Assembly: GCA_012838135.1 (NCBI GenBank)
Contig: DUPV01000063.1
Coordinates: 1-64,000 of the forward strand
Length of the DNA: 64,000 nucleotides
Direction: 5' to 3'
Source: Clostridiaceae bacterium
GTDB lineage: Bacteria; Bacillota; Clostridia; Saccharofermentanales; DTU023
The translations under genes were made by a program, and so were the position numbers. The notes beneath the pieces are model-generated. The model did no database searches. It was not told where the DNA came from and saw only the letters and a program-made list of their open reading frames with translations. The stretch's first letter is position 1, and every line of letters begins with the position of its first letter. Below are positions 1 to 8,794 of this stretch, in pieces.

Positions 1-34
1 AATAAATCGCAAGAATAAATATGCTTCGCACACT

Positions 35-124
35 GTCTGAATTAATTTTGAACACTGGATGGATTAATTGTGATTCGGTGACTGAATTAATTTTGATTGA
101 CTGTTTGAATTACTCTTGATTTCT
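35..124. repeat. Cluster of about 22-bp degenerate tandem repeats
   Basis: Four imperfect copies follow each other, starting near 35, 58, 81 and 103. The shared core reads CTGAATTAATTTTGATT with substitutions in each copy. The block covers the end of the tnpB stub. Arrays of short repeats at an element end are known for IS21-family transposases, so this may be one end of a second element inserted into IS66. That identity is inferred, because no transposase of that family is visible in the window. Confidence 0.45.
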
Positions 125-217
125 CACGAGAGCACATAAGCCGTCTATTCCTTTGCGAAGATCTGTATAACCTAAGGCCAGATAAATTTTCCCTTTTGTC
201 CGGTAATTTTTTAACAT
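110..217 (-). pseudogene. tnpB: IS66-family TnpB, N-terminal stub
   Basis: A 35-codon reading frame starts at 217, overlapping the stop of the upstream tnpA. It carries the TnpB hallmark IYLALGYTDLRKGIDGL at residues 11-27. TnpB proteins are normally about 110-120 residues, so only the first third remains. The frame runs into the repeat cluster and stops, which fits interruption by another element. In intact IS66 elements TnpA, TnpB and the TnpC transposase are encoded in series. No TnpC is seen here, so this copy cannot move by itself. Confidence 0.8.
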
Positions 218-561
218 TTCAATGCCTCGATTACAGCTTGAATGTTCTCAGGACTAGCTCCGGGTGGTATCTCTACTTCCAGATTACCAAGCCGGATGCG
301 GATGCTTTCTTCCTTAGATTCATTAGCAGGAGCCGGAGACAGTAAAGCTTCGAACTGAACTGTTTTGCCTGCTTCAGCAGCGAGACAAGTTTCTAATGCT
401 TTCATCACTATTTTGTAACGATAGTAATAGGTGGAACGAGTCATTCCAGCTTCCTCACACCACTCGTCTACAGTTAAACCGCTCTGTTTTTGTGATTGGA
501 TATCCATATACCAGCTGTTTAATTTGGCATTGTTTTTCAGCTCTACTAGTTTACCACCCAT
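211..561 (-). CDS. tnpA: IS66-family accessory protein TnpA
   Basis: This 116-residue protein matches the IS66 accessory protein TnpA. The N-terminal half has a helix-turn-helix-like segment around residues 28-52 (VDEWCEEAGMTRSTYYYR). The C-terminal half carries the usual IRLGNLEVEIPPGAS stretch near residues 86-102. An AGAGG ribosome site precedes the ATG at 561, and the stop overlaps the tnpB start, as is normal for the family. The role of TnpA in IS66 movement is not well defined; DNA binding is likely. The element is truncated after this gene, so the ORF is intact but probably has no transposition function. Confidence 0.82.
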   Translation of the reverse strand: MGGKLVELKNNAKLNSWYMDIQSQKQSGLTVDEWCEEAGMTRSTYYYRYKIVMKALETCLAAEAGKTVQFEALLSPAPANESKEESIRIRLGNLEVEIPPGASPENIQAVIEALKC

Positions 562-715
562 TTTAAGATACCTCTTAACTATTCATTTTTATACGTCTTA
601 AGACATACAGTTTTGTATAGTCTAACTGGGTTGAGTGGAAACCAAACCACGCTTTCGGAAGGCCATTAGCTCGCTCTGAACTGAACCCAAAATCTTGGAC
701 AGTTCTGTCGTTATT
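562..715. other. Junction between IS66 and IS3 remnants
   Basis: No gene is visible. The part nearest 561 is the leader of the IS66 tnpA. The segment around 676-708 follows the IS3 orfB stop and reads, on the minus strand, GTCCAAGATTTTGGGTTCAG, which looks like the terminal inverted-repeat region of an IS3/IS150 element. The exact ends of either element cannot be placed from one copy. Confidence 0.4.
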
Positions 716-850
716 TTATCCGGCAAGAAGCCGGTATTCAATAGGTGTGACATATCCTAAGCAAGAGCGGATTCTTTCTTCATTATAATATTGAATATAT
801 TCATGCAGTTCTTCTACAAAATGTTCTACGGAGTTGAAAGTTTGGTTATA
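716..850 (-). pseudogene. IS3/IS150-family transposase OrfB, C-terminal stub
   Basis: The minus strand encodes about 40 residues ending at a TAA at 716-718. They include FNSVEHFVEELHEYIQYYN, then NEERIRSCLGYVTPIEYRL. This is the conserved C-terminus of the DDE integrase domain in the IS3 family, covering the region around and after the catalytic Glu. No start codon and no OrfA are present. The stub abuts the end of the next gene (stop at 862), which marks an insertion or deletion breakpoint at the downstream edge of the polysaccharide locus. Confidence 0.8.
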
Positions 851-861
851 TAGAATCAATT

Positions 862-2004
862 TTATTTCAATCTTTTCAATAAACCACTCAATATTCTCTT
901 GACAAGATTCTGTTTCATATAAGGCCTTAAAGCAGTACTAAATGATTTATTATCCAGTGAAATAAGAAAATCACGACTGCTAGAAGGAATGTGCACTGAT
1001 TGTGAAAAACATACGTTTCCAGCGAATATTTCACTAAAATCTCTCTGATGGTATACTAATGACTGTTTTATTTTATCAAACAAATTCATGCCTTTATCGG
1101 AATTAATCAAAATAAGCGAAGTCCCCTTATCATCATCTAATTGTTTCTCAATTCCCCAAAAATCTGCAATTGTCAAATCTCCTTGTCTTGGCACCCCTTT
1201 AAATTGACAATCTCCACAGCACGGCCTAATATACAAATTTGATGTGAGGTAACCATGCATAAATAGATTCTCCTCGCCTTCTTTTACAACTGAATGACCA
1301 TCATCAAAATCTATTCTTGTTCTTTTAGGAGAAGATTTCCATCCGCCAACCTTATACTTGAACCATACTCTTGTTGCACGTGCTTGTTCTTCGGATTCAA
1401 TTTCACTTAACCAAGACAAATATGCTTTTGGTGAATTAATTCCACGACAAATAAAATCTACTGTTATCAACTTTACAAATTCCGAGCCTAAAAAAGAATG
1501 CAACGCTGCTACTTGACACGGAGCACCGCAGAACAAAACCTCTCTGCCATCCATCAAAGCTCTCTTGACCCTATTATAGACTCCGTTTGAATCACTTTGA
1601 AGATACTTCGACTGCCGAAGCTTTTGCAGGCCATCCTCATCAGTAACAATGGCATGTTCAACAAGGTTTCGCTTATTATACTGAGCACCAGCAACAACAC
1701 CACCGTTTTGCAAAATAGGTTTGGCTAGTTCAGTAAATAATCCACCCGTAGTACTGCAAAATCGGATATCTGGATTTTTCGACCAAGCAGCATAGGTTTG
1801 GGGTATTTCTCTATGCCTTTGGGAGTATTCTCCCCTATTTAGACATACACGTTCACAAAGGCCGCATTCAACACACTTATTATCTATTACTGGATGTACG
1901 AAGCCACATTCATCGGCCTTCATCGTAATAGCATTTTTCGGACATATGTCAGCACAAGCTCCACATCCGGTGCACTTATCCGGTTCAAGCCATAGTTTTT
2001 TCAT
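862..2004 (-). CDS. Fe-S protein of the F420 hydrogenase/dehydrogenase beta-subunit family
   Basis: The 380-residue protein begins with two ferredoxin-type 4Fe-4S motifs, Cys 11-14-17-21 and Cys 44-47-50-54. A long domain typical of the FrhB/FdhB C-terminal family follows, with further Cys-rich stretches such as FICRG near 187 and PCCGDC near 262. Members outside methanogens occur in polysaccharide loci, often beside pyruvyl transferases, and one is found here at 5428. Their substrate is unknown; a flavin-dependent redox step on a sugar or its pyruvyl ketal is only a guess. A GGGAG site precedes the ATG. It is the last gene of the locus and ends at the IS3 stub. Confidence 0.8.
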   Translation of the reverse strand: MKKLWLEPDKCTGCGACADICPKNAITMKADECGFVHPVIDNKCVECGLCERVCLNRGEYSQRHREIPQTYAAWSKNPDIRFCSTTGGLFTELAKPILQNGGVVAGAQYNKRNLVEHAIVTDEDGLQKLRQSKYLQSDSNGVYNRVKRALMDGREVLFCGAPCQVAALHSFLGSEFVKLITVDFICRGINSPKAYLSWLSEIESEEQARATRVWFKYKVGGWKSSPKRTRIDFDDGHSVVKEGEENLFMHGYLTSNLYIRPCCGDCQFKGVPRQGDLTIADFWGIEKQLDDDKGTSLILINSDKGMNLFDKIKQSLVYHQRDFSEIFAGNVCFSQSVHIPSSSRDFLISLDNKSFSTALRPYMKQNLVKRILSGLLKRLK

Positions 2005-2005
2005 A

Positions 2006-2623
2006 CTATTTCTCCCAAGTAACTCCTTCCTTAATAACCTTTGCGGGTATGCCTCCTGCTAAGGCTTTAGATGGAACATCATGTGTCACGACAGCACCGG
2101 CCGCTATCACTGCTCCATCACCGATTTGAACACCATTAAGAATAGTCACTCTCGTCCCAATCCAAACATGATTCCCTATCTGAATCGGACCACAAGAAGT
2201 TTTGCCGTTAAGCTTATGAGCATCCGAATCCATAATCGTAAAATCATGTGAGATGGCGCAGTCGTCTCCGATTGTGATCTTATTGTGACATCTTATTTTA
2301 CAATCACTGTTTATAAAAGAATTGCATCCTAAATAGAGCTCTGCGCCTTCAAACAGTATTATATCCGCGCCATACATAAATTGAAAATCGCCATTGGTAA
2401 TTAATCTGCTATTGGAGTCCATTCGCAAAACACTACCTTTTCCATTCCCATAATAGGAGTTTGCATCTAATGTAAGATTCCCTGTAAGATCAAAACTTGC
2501 TGATGGAGCTATAATCACCCGATCAAATGTACTTGACTTAACAAATCCCTGTCCTTTATTATGCTTTTTTATTATTATTGTTTTCCATATGCTTGATAGT
2601 CCATATAATAATCGTTTCAGCAT
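2006..2623 (-). CDS. Hexapeptide-repeat acyltransferase
   Basis: This is a left-handed beta-helix acetyltransferase of the CatB/LacA/WbbJ type. The C-terminal half shows repeated [I/V]GxxxxI hexads and the acceptor-site stretch IMDSDAHKL followed by [20 protein letters not shown]. It ends in the usual GGIPAKVI motif. I place the start at 2623 (205 residues) because GAGGAG sits just upstream; the longer 215-residue frame has no ribosome site. Such enzymes O- or N-acetylate sugar precursors from acetyl-CoA in the cytoplasm. The target sugar is not identifiable. It lies 2 bases from the next gene, so the two are in one operon. Confidence 0.82.
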   Translation of the reverse strand: MLKRLLYGLSSIWKTIIIKKHNKGQGFVKSSTFDRVIIAPSASFDLTGNLTLDANSYYGNGKGSVLRMDSNSRLITNGDFQFMYGADIILFEGAELYLGCNSFINSDCKIRCHNKITIGDDCAISHDFTIMDSDAHKLNGKTSCGPIQIGNHVWIGTRVTILNGVQIGDGAVIAAGAVVTHDVPSKALAGGIPAKVIKEGVTWEK

Positions 2624-2666
2624 AATCTCTCCTCTACAAAGCATGTGCTCCACACATGGTAATTCT

Positions 2667-3800
2667 TCATTTCCTGTTTATGAGTAAATTTTTTACTTTT
2701 CTCATGGTTTTTAATAACAAACCAATAATGCGATAACGCCCTTTTAAATAAGACAAGCGATTAACAGTGCCTGTAATAGCAAATTTAACAACTTTAGAAT
2801 GTTTCTTTATGGCTATTCTATCCATGATTCCCATCCAATGGTAATCAATTATTTGATGCTCCGGGTGATTCTCATAAAATTTAACCGTCTCCTTCAATCC
2901 ATCTTCCAGAAGAACATCAAATGAAAGATCCGGTACAACTGATATTATTTTACTGTTATCATATCTAGTTTTATTCCCTTTATCTCCAATTAATACATCT
3001 TTATAATATGGATCTTCTTTATAGATATCCGACTGAGAAACAAAAAGTCTATTAATTTTAACTCCACATATTCTTTCCAAACTATCTAGAACCATTCCCC
3101 ATGTTACTTTCTCAGAAGAAGTAATGTGGAACGCTTCACCGTATCCTAGCTTATTGCCCATCAGGCCAATTACCCCTTTGGCAAAATCCTTCGAATTCGT
3201 AATTGTAACCTCAGTATCTCCGTAATCAAAAACTGGGATTGGCGCGTTAATTTTCACTCGATAGAGGAAAGAATACTCCTTTTGCGTATCAGCGGGAACA
3301 ATTGGATACGGAATCCGAGTATTACTATATGTAACTCCAGGACGAATAATTGTATAATTTTCTTTCTTCCCAAAGAACCATTTTTTAATCTCTACTTCAC
3401 ATAGATATTTATTATAGGCATACTGCCATTTATCATTCCCTATCGGTGTTCTGTCCTCAGAAATTAATTCATCATAATTTTCCCTTCTATACACTGTTGC
3501 AGTTGATATGAAAATATACTGTCTAAACTTCCCTCGCAAAATATCTAATGTGTTCCGTAATTGTTCAACATTAAAGGTTAGAAAGTCAACGACAACATCA
3601 AATGAATAATCCTGAAGAACACTTAACGCAAGCTCTTTGTTTCTTATATCCCCAGTCAACATATGGTATCTTTCATCAACAAAAGAAGCTCGTTGTGCAG
3701 TCCCCCGAGTTAAAAGATATACTTCATTTCCACGATCCGTAGCTAATGCCGCAACATCTTTGGACAAGCGGCCTGTTCCGCCAAGAAATAAAATCTTCAT
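2667..3800 (-). CDS. NAD-dependent sugar epimerase/dehydratase
   Basis: An extended SDR of 377 residues. The N-terminus has the nucleotide-binding GGTGRLS at residues 7-13, and a YxxxK catalytic pair appears in YAYNK near residue 128, followed by IIRPGVTYS. Length is in the usual 300-380 range, with a Lys/Arg-rich tail after residue 320. The role is most likely epimerisation, dehydration or reduction of a nucleotide sugar for the polysaccharide; the substrate cannot be read from the sequence. AGGAAATAG precedes the ATG. It sits between the flippase and an acetyltransferase. Confidence 0.75.
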   Translation of the reverse strand: MKILFLGGTGRLSKDVAALATDRGNEVYLLTRGTAQRASFVDERYHMLTGDIRNKELALSVLQDYSFDVVVDFLTFNVEQLRNTLDILRGKFRQYIFISTATVYRRENYDELISEDRTPIGNDKWQYAYNKYLCEVEIKKWFFGKKENYTIIRPGVTYSNTRIPYPIVPADTQKEYSFLYRVKINAPIPVFDYGDTEVTITNSKDFAKGVIGLMGNKLGYGEAFHITSSEKVTWGMVLDSLERICGVKINRLFVSQSDIYKEDPYYKDVLIGDKGNKTRYDNSKIISVVPDLSFDVLLEDGLKETVKFYENHPEHQIIDYHWMGIMDRIAIKKHSKVVKFAITGTVNRLSYLKGRYRIIGLLLKTMRKVKNLLINRK

Positions 3801-3816
3801 CTTCTATTTCCTTGAA

Positions 3817-5343
3817 TTATCTTTGTTTGAGAATGTTTTTTACCATTTGCATGGTCTGATTAAACAACTCATTTTTTCTATACACCATGAATAATAACAT
3901 ATTACTGACAAGAACAGAAATGCAGAAATTAAGTACCAGACGAATTACACCTCCAAAAGAAATATAGGAGCAAATCTTATAACAAAACAATCCCGAAACC
4001 ATTGCGACGACAAACCCTTTTATAACGATGATAATATATTCTCTGGCACTCCTCTTAAAAACAAGTCTAAACAAATTGTGAATGACCCAAGGGACAGCAA
4101 TCAGCAGATAACTGATGATTGTTGATAAAAGTATTCCTGATAATCCCCAATGCTTAACAAGAAGGATGTTTAAGATTAAATTAAACACTCCTGCAATCAA
4201 AGGTCTAAATCTATCTTCATGCCAAATACCAGCCGCATCCTTATAAACACATGAAAGATCCTGCATCACTATTAAGAAGAAGTACAAACAGAACAACATA
4301 ACCATATAATCCGGAAGCAGATATTCATTTCCAGCCCAGATAGCCATAAAAGGTTGAAATAATGTCATAAAGCAAGTTATTGAAACTGTTGCCAACCATA
4401 AAACAATAAAGGCAAGTCTCTTAAAATCATTATAGTTCTTGTTCGGTGTCTCGACAATCAGACTATTTCCTATTCCGGCACGTATACTGTTAAAAATGAT
4501 TATGAAAAAACCGACCACTGCGGTCATGATATAGTAGTAATTTTGGTAAACTGCCAATGGTGTCAATCCAAGAAACGCGGAGATAACAATAGAGTCTACC
4601 GATGTGCCTAATACAGTCCCCAATTTAGCCGAAAAAAGATCCCGTATCCTCTTATTGATTGTTTTAACTTCTTCTTTTTCTAAAGTACCATTCGCATGAT
4701 AATTCGGAAAAATCTTATTAACATACAAAGCAGTAGCAATATTATTGCCTGCTTGTGCAATAAGCATAATTATAATATAACAATAATAGTTTCGGAATAT
4801 CCACAGAACCAAAAGCTGTAGTAAGTATTGTAATGAGCTTGTGATTAATGTAATCTTGCTGATAATATCCGTTCTCTGATGTGCCATTAACAAAGAATTT
4901 TTATATGCGAACAGCCAGTAAGACAAAACCGTTGCACTCAAGTTCAAAAGATATAAAACATAAATATTCAGATCATCCGGAACGCTTCCAGCAATCAGCT
5001 TTGGGATAAAAGGAGTAATTATTGCACCAGCAATAGCTATAATCAACCCAATTATATTGTAGTATGTTCGATATAGCTTCATAAGGGCACAAATTGTGAC
5101 CGAATCATCTTCAGCTATTGGCTTATACATACTATATACCATAGCGGATCCAACACCAAGTTCCGCCATATTAAGTACTTGAAGCACCGATACGAACAGG
5201 GAATTGAGCCCAACATACTCCATCCCCATTAAATAAATTAATGCCGTTCTCATTAAAAACGGTAAAAATATTTTATAGATTTGCAATATTAAGCCAAAGA
5301 AAACATTTCTGGAGGCATTTTTTGCTCGTTCGATTCTTGCCAT
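3817..5343 (-). CDS. wzx: Wzx-type oligosaccharide flippase
   Basis: A 508-residue integral membrane protein with about 12-14 hydrophobic segments spread over its whole length. It has the MVF/MATE layout of polysaccharide transporters, starting with a short basic N-terminus (MARIERAKNASRN) and the loop LMGMEYVGLNSLF. The role is to flip the undecaprenyl-diphosphate-linked repeat unit across the membrane before polymerisation. A GGGAG site precedes the ATG. Together with the Wzy-like protein at 12352 and CpsC at 29596 it points to Wzx/Wzy-dependent assembly. Sequence drift is high in this family, so the glycan cannot be inferred from it. Confidence 0.85.
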   Translation of the reverse strand: MARIERAKNASRNVFFGLILQIYKIFLPFLMRTALIYLMGMEYVGLNSLFVSVLQVLNMAELGVGSAMVYSMYKPIAEDDSVTICALMKLYRTYYNIIGLIIAIAGAIITPFIPKLIAGSVPDDLNIYVLYLLNLSATVLSYWLFAYKNSLLMAHQRTDIISKITLITSSLQYLLQLLVLWIFRNYYCYIIIMLIAQAGNNIATALYVNKIFPNYHANGTLEKEEVKTINKRIRDLFSAKLGTVLGTSVDSIVISAFLGLTPLAVYQNYYYIMTAVVGFFIIIFNSIRAGIGNSLIVETPNKNYNDFKRLAFIVLWLATVSITCFMTLFQPFMAIWAGNEYLLPDYMVMLFCLYFFLIVMQDLSCVYKDAAGIWHEDRFRPLIAGVFNLILNILLVKHWGLSGILLSTIISYLLIAVPWVIHNLFRLVFKRSAREYIIIVIKGFVVAMVSGLFCYKICSYISFGGVIRLVLNFCISVLVSNMLLFMVYRKNELFNQTMQMVKNILKQR

Positions 5344-5427
5344 ACTGACTCCCTACTTCTATATAAAACAATAGTTGAAACCAATAGCATTCTTAAATCT
5401 ATTGATTGGATATATAGGCGCTGATTA

Positions 5428-6531
5428 CTACTCAGCTAGGCTCTTACCTATGTATTCGACTGACTTTCTTCTTTGTTCTTCCAAATACGCCTTTTCGTCT
5501 GCACATAGTGTTGTAGATAGGCAGTCCTCACTATTACTAAATATTAGTTTTTCAAGGCCTAACGGCACAACCAGATTATTTATTCTACTAAACATGTGTT
5601 CAAATCCTTTTCCAATTCTTTTAAAGATACGCAATTTTTTCTCAAACAGAATAGAAAACACACACGCATGAAATGAATCCGTACAAACCGTATCTGCATG
5701 ATGAATAAGCCAAATAAACTCATTAGGAGATATGCCATATGCATCTATATCTCTTTTTTCATTAATATCAATGATCTGCAGATTGTATTTTTGGGAAATT
5801 TTGGAAATCTCTGATTGATATTCTGCAGAAACATCCCCGAGCATGTATAGAAGCAAATACTTTTCCTTAACATATAATGTGGGCTGCTTTTCAATCCTGA
5901 CCCATTCATCTTGTGGTAGAAGCAGTGTTGGGTCAAGCACTTTCTCAGCATATCTTCCAGTTATTTTATGGATTAAATCACATCCATCTTGTTCACGGCA
6001 AGAAAGATGTTTTATTCCCATAAGGCCTTTATAATGCATCTCCAGATCCTCTTTTGGAATAGTATCAAATCCGAAACTAGGAGCATAGGCTACCTTGTTA
6101 TCTTTAGGAAAAAAGTCGAGATAGTAATATGATAATTCGTTTTCGATTCGTTTCCAGTTATGCCATACTTGGTCGCTTCCAGTTACAGCACTGTCAAATC
6201 TGCTGAAGTCATAAGTTTTGAGCTCGCCTTGTGATAATACGATATAATTATGAATATAGTTCTTTGAAAAACAAATGCATTTATGCCTTCTTTTCCATAT
6301 TGCAAGACTACTTTTATATTCTTTTATGCCACATTTTACAGCAATCTTCTTGAGTACATTTTTGATTTTCTGAATATTCGTTATCTTCAGACTAGCTAAA
6401 GGCACGTCCGAAAAGGTCAGATTGTACACATTATTCCCCATATTCTCGATTATGGTTTGTAGTGCATAATTCTGTAGCCTATTTCCGAAATTGCTATTGT
6501 TTTGAATAGTTATCAAAAGAATGTTGCTCAT
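5428..6531 (-). CDS. Polysaccharide pyruvyl transferase family protein
   Basis: The protein (about 367 residues) starts with ILLITIQNNSNFGNRLQNYALQ, the opening of the pyruvyl transferase (PF04230) family. It contains the signatures DSAVTGSDQVWHN near residue 113, VAYAPSFG near 148, and a C-terminal ADTVCTDSFHACVFSILF. Members move pyruvate from phosphoenolpyruvate to a sugar as a ketal, giving the glycan negative charge. I use the ATG at 6531; a TTG three bases upstream is an equally possible start behind the AAGGA site. An F420-dehydrogenase-like Fe-S protein is encoded downstream in the same operon, a common partner. Confidence 0.83.
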   Translation of the reverse strand: MSNILLITIQNNSNFGNRLQNYALQTIIENMGNNVYNLTFSDVPLASLKITNIQKIKNVLKKIAVKCGIKEYKSSLAIWKRRHKCICFSKNYIHNYIVLSQGELKTYDFSRFDSAVTGSDQVWHNWKRIENELSYYYLDFFPKDNKVAYAPSFGFDTIPKEDLEMHYKGLMGIKHLSCREQDGCDLIHKITGRYAEKVLDPTLLLPQDEWVRIEKQPTLYVKEKYLLLYMLGDVSAEYQSEISKISQKYNLQIIDINEKRDIDAYGISPNEFIWLIHHADTVCTDSFHACVFSILFEKKLRIFKRIGKGFEHMFSRINNLVVPLGLEKLIFSNSEDCLSTTLCADEKAYLEEQRRKSVEYIGKSLAE

Positions 6532-6547
6532 CAAATTGCCATCCTTA

Positions 6548-7966
6548 TTAAGTATAATATTTGCTCACTATCTTCTCAAGCTTCGCAAATTTTACCTTGC
6601 CATAATCATTCCTCGGAATCTCATCGATGACAAACACCTTAAAAGCAGAGTTATGTAAGTTCGTTTTTCCACTAATGAATGGGACTATCTCGTCCTGTAT
6701 CCCCTCATCCGTTACAAAGATGTTCATCCTCTTGTCATCACCAGTGCAGCAGAAGTCCACATTAGGATACTGGGTCTTCAGAATCCGCTCAGTCTCGTCA
6801 AGACTGACTCTGAGACCGAACAGCTTCAAGAAACGCCCTTTCCTACCGATGATAAAGTAGAATCCGTCTGCATCCCTCTTCGCTATATCTCCGGTATGAT
6901 ATTCCCCACAGAACTCGTCGCCCTTCATCAAGTCGTCCCGATTCAACGCATAACCCATGGTAACATTGGGTCCGCGATAGCCGAGCTCTCCTGTTACCGT
7001 TCCATCCTCACCAGCAACCTCGTCCAACAGGAAAAGTTCACCGTTAGGAATTGCTTTGCCTATGCTACCTATCTTCTTCAGAGCCAGATCTGGATCAAGA
7101 AATGCCATGCGCGCGCTGGTCTCGCTGGTTCCAAAGGTCGCGCAGAACCGCTTTCCACTGTTCTTGGCATACGTGGCAATCCACCTGAACATCTTGTCGG
7201 TCAGCTTTCCGCCGCCTTCAGCCAGAGTGTAGAGCTTGGGCAGATCCATCTTGTCAAAACCAACCCGTTTCATAACCTCATAGCTAAAGGGAACACCACA
7301 GAAGCTCGTTCCTCCGTTGACTTTAATAAACTCCCAGAAGTCCGGATCCATAAGGTTAGCTTTTACCATGAGGACAGATGCCCCAACAATTAGATGGCTA
7401 TTGATAACATTCAAGCCCATTGTATAATTCATGGGCAGATCGCAGATACCAACTTCTTCATCTGGTCTCCACGAGAACACCTTAGCCACGTTCTCCGCAT
7501 TCGCCTCAAGGTTGCCGTACTTATGGCGTACAAGCTTCGGACTTCCCGTAGAGCCGGATGTTGTCAGAAGCATGGAAAGTTTATCATTTAACGAATATGG
7601 CTCATATTTTGTTTTCAGCAAAACATAACCGTAGGCAGAATATATCTTCTCACCCTTGATCTCCTCTTCTTTCTCCTCAGGAACCCAGTAGTAACCCGGT
7701 GTATACATGGATTCAAGATTGTTTCTCAAACCCTCATCCATCTCTACACTGAGAAGCAGCGGAACTTGCTTATTGTTTTCAAATGCCATATAGCCTATCA
7801 GAGAACCTGCACAATTCTGGCACAGGCAGAATATGACACTGCGAGGTAAATGAAGAGCATCAAATTCCTCTATTATCCTGCATACATCCGCATAAGTAAG
7901 GCTATAGCCACTGTCGTCCTTTATGGCGATTTTATTTTGGTCATGCTTATCGACATTTAAAAACAT
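6548..7966 (-). CDS. ANL-superfamily acyl/aryl adenylating ligase
   Basis: A 472-residue AMP-forming ligase. The P-loop TTSGSTGSPK spans residues 135-144. A later FCATFGTSETSA corresponds to the A5 motif, YHTGDIAKRDADG to A7, IGRKGRFLKLFG to A8, and the catalytic Lys of A10 is near 457 in NDYGKVKF. Such enzymes activate a carboxylic acid as acyl-AMP, then load it on CoA or a carrier protein. It is shorter than most acyl-CoA synthetases (500-650), closer to ligases that serve an ACP. With two ACPs and three KAS III enzymes in the same locus, it probably activates an acyl group for the module. The substrate is unknown. GGGAG precedes the ATG. Confidence 0.8.
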   Translation of the reverse strand: MFLNVDKHDQNKIAIKDDSGYSLTYADVCRIIEEFDALHLPRSVIFCLCQNCAGSLIGYMAFENNKQVPLLLSVEMDEGLRNNLESMYTPGYYWVPEEKEEEIKGEKIYSAYGYVLLKTKYEPYSLNDKLSMLLTTSGSTGSPKLVRHKYGNLEANAENVAKVFSWRPDEEVGICDLPMNYTMGLNVINSHLIVGASVLMVKANLMDPDFWEFIKVNGGTSFCGVPFSYEVMKRVGFDKMDLPKLYTLAEGGGKLTDKMFRWIATYAKNSGKRFCATFGTSETSARMAFLDPDLALKKIGSIGKAIPNGELFLLDEVAGEDGTVTGELGYRGPNVTMGYALNRDDLMKGDEFCGEYHTGDIAKRDADGFYFIIGRKGRFLKLFGLRVSLDETERILKTQYPNVDFCCTGDDKRMNIFVTDEGIQDEIVPFISGKTNLHNSAFKVFVIDEIPRNDYGKVKFAKLEKIVSKYYT

Positions 7967-8038
7967 AAAGTTAACTCCCTAGCGTGGGGTACCACGATTG
8001 TTTTACTCTACGACTCTCGAATACCGTAGAAAACCTTC

Positions 8039-8782
8039 TCACATTATTGTACATCCATCCACTGCCAGTACCTGGCCCGAGACATATGTAGAGAGATCTG
8101 AAACCATAAACAGGCAAGCCTTTGCGATATCTTCCGGCTCTGCCAGTCTCCCCATGCAGATATTGTTAATCCGATTCTGCAGTTTCTCTGGGTCAGCTTG
8201 CTTCATCATATCTGTGTTCGTCAGTCCCGGAGCAATCGCGTTTACTCTTATTTTCTTCTCCGCCAGTTCTTTTGCGGCAGACTTCGTAAGAGATATTACA
8301 GCGCCTTTGGTCGCTGAATACACCAGCTGACCTCTATTCCCTCTCAACGCCGTCATGGAAGTAATGTTCACAATGCTGCCACCATTTTCCTGACGGCCCA
8401 TGATGCGGCTGACGATCTGGAGCATGTTGATGGTACCGTAGACGTTGACGGAGAACATCTTCTTCATATTGTCATGGTTTATCATACCGATAAGTTCATT
8501 GAACTCCACGCCGGCATTGTTGACCAGCCCGTCAATGTGACCGCAGGCTCTCTTGATCTGCATAACACTGTCTCTCACAGCTTTTTCATCGGAGATATCA
8601 AAGTACAAAGGCCGGACTTCACCACTTACATCCTTGTTAAACTCCTCAGACCATTCCTCCACAGATCCTTCTCGGGTTGCAACCGCATATACGATTGCCC
8701 CATTATGAGCAAAAACCTGTGAGATAGCTTTCCCGATTCCTCGGCTTCCTCCGGTTACAATACAGACTTTTCCTGCAAGCAT
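8039..8782 (-). CDS. FabG-like 3-oxoacyl-ACP reductase (SDR)
   Basis: A classical SDR of 247 residues, the normal FabG length. It has the cofactor loop TGGSRGIG at 10-17, the structural NNAG at 88-91, a Ser in ITSMT near 142, and the catalytic pair Tyr155/Lys159 in YSATK. It ends with the FabG-like SGQVLAVDGC. Of the three SDRs in the locus it is the most FabG-like. The likely reaction is NADPH-dependent reduction of a beta-ketoacyl thioester. A very strong GGGGGAGGA site precedes the start. It lies between the ligase and the carboxyltransferase genes. Confidence 0.82.
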   Translation of the reverse strand: MLAGKVCIVTGGSRGIGKAISQVFAHNGAIVYAVATREGSVEEWSEEFNKDVSGEVRPLYFDISDEKAVRDSVMQIKRACGHIDGLVNNAGVEFNELIGMINHDNMKKMFSVNVYGTINMLQIVSRIMGRQENGGSIVNITSMTALRGNRGQLVYSATKGAVISLTKSAAKELAEKKIRVNAIAPGLTNTDMMKQADPEKLQNRINNICMGRLAEPEDIAKACLFMVSDLSTYVSGQVLAVDGCTIM

Positions 8783-8794
8783 ATTCCTCCCCCG

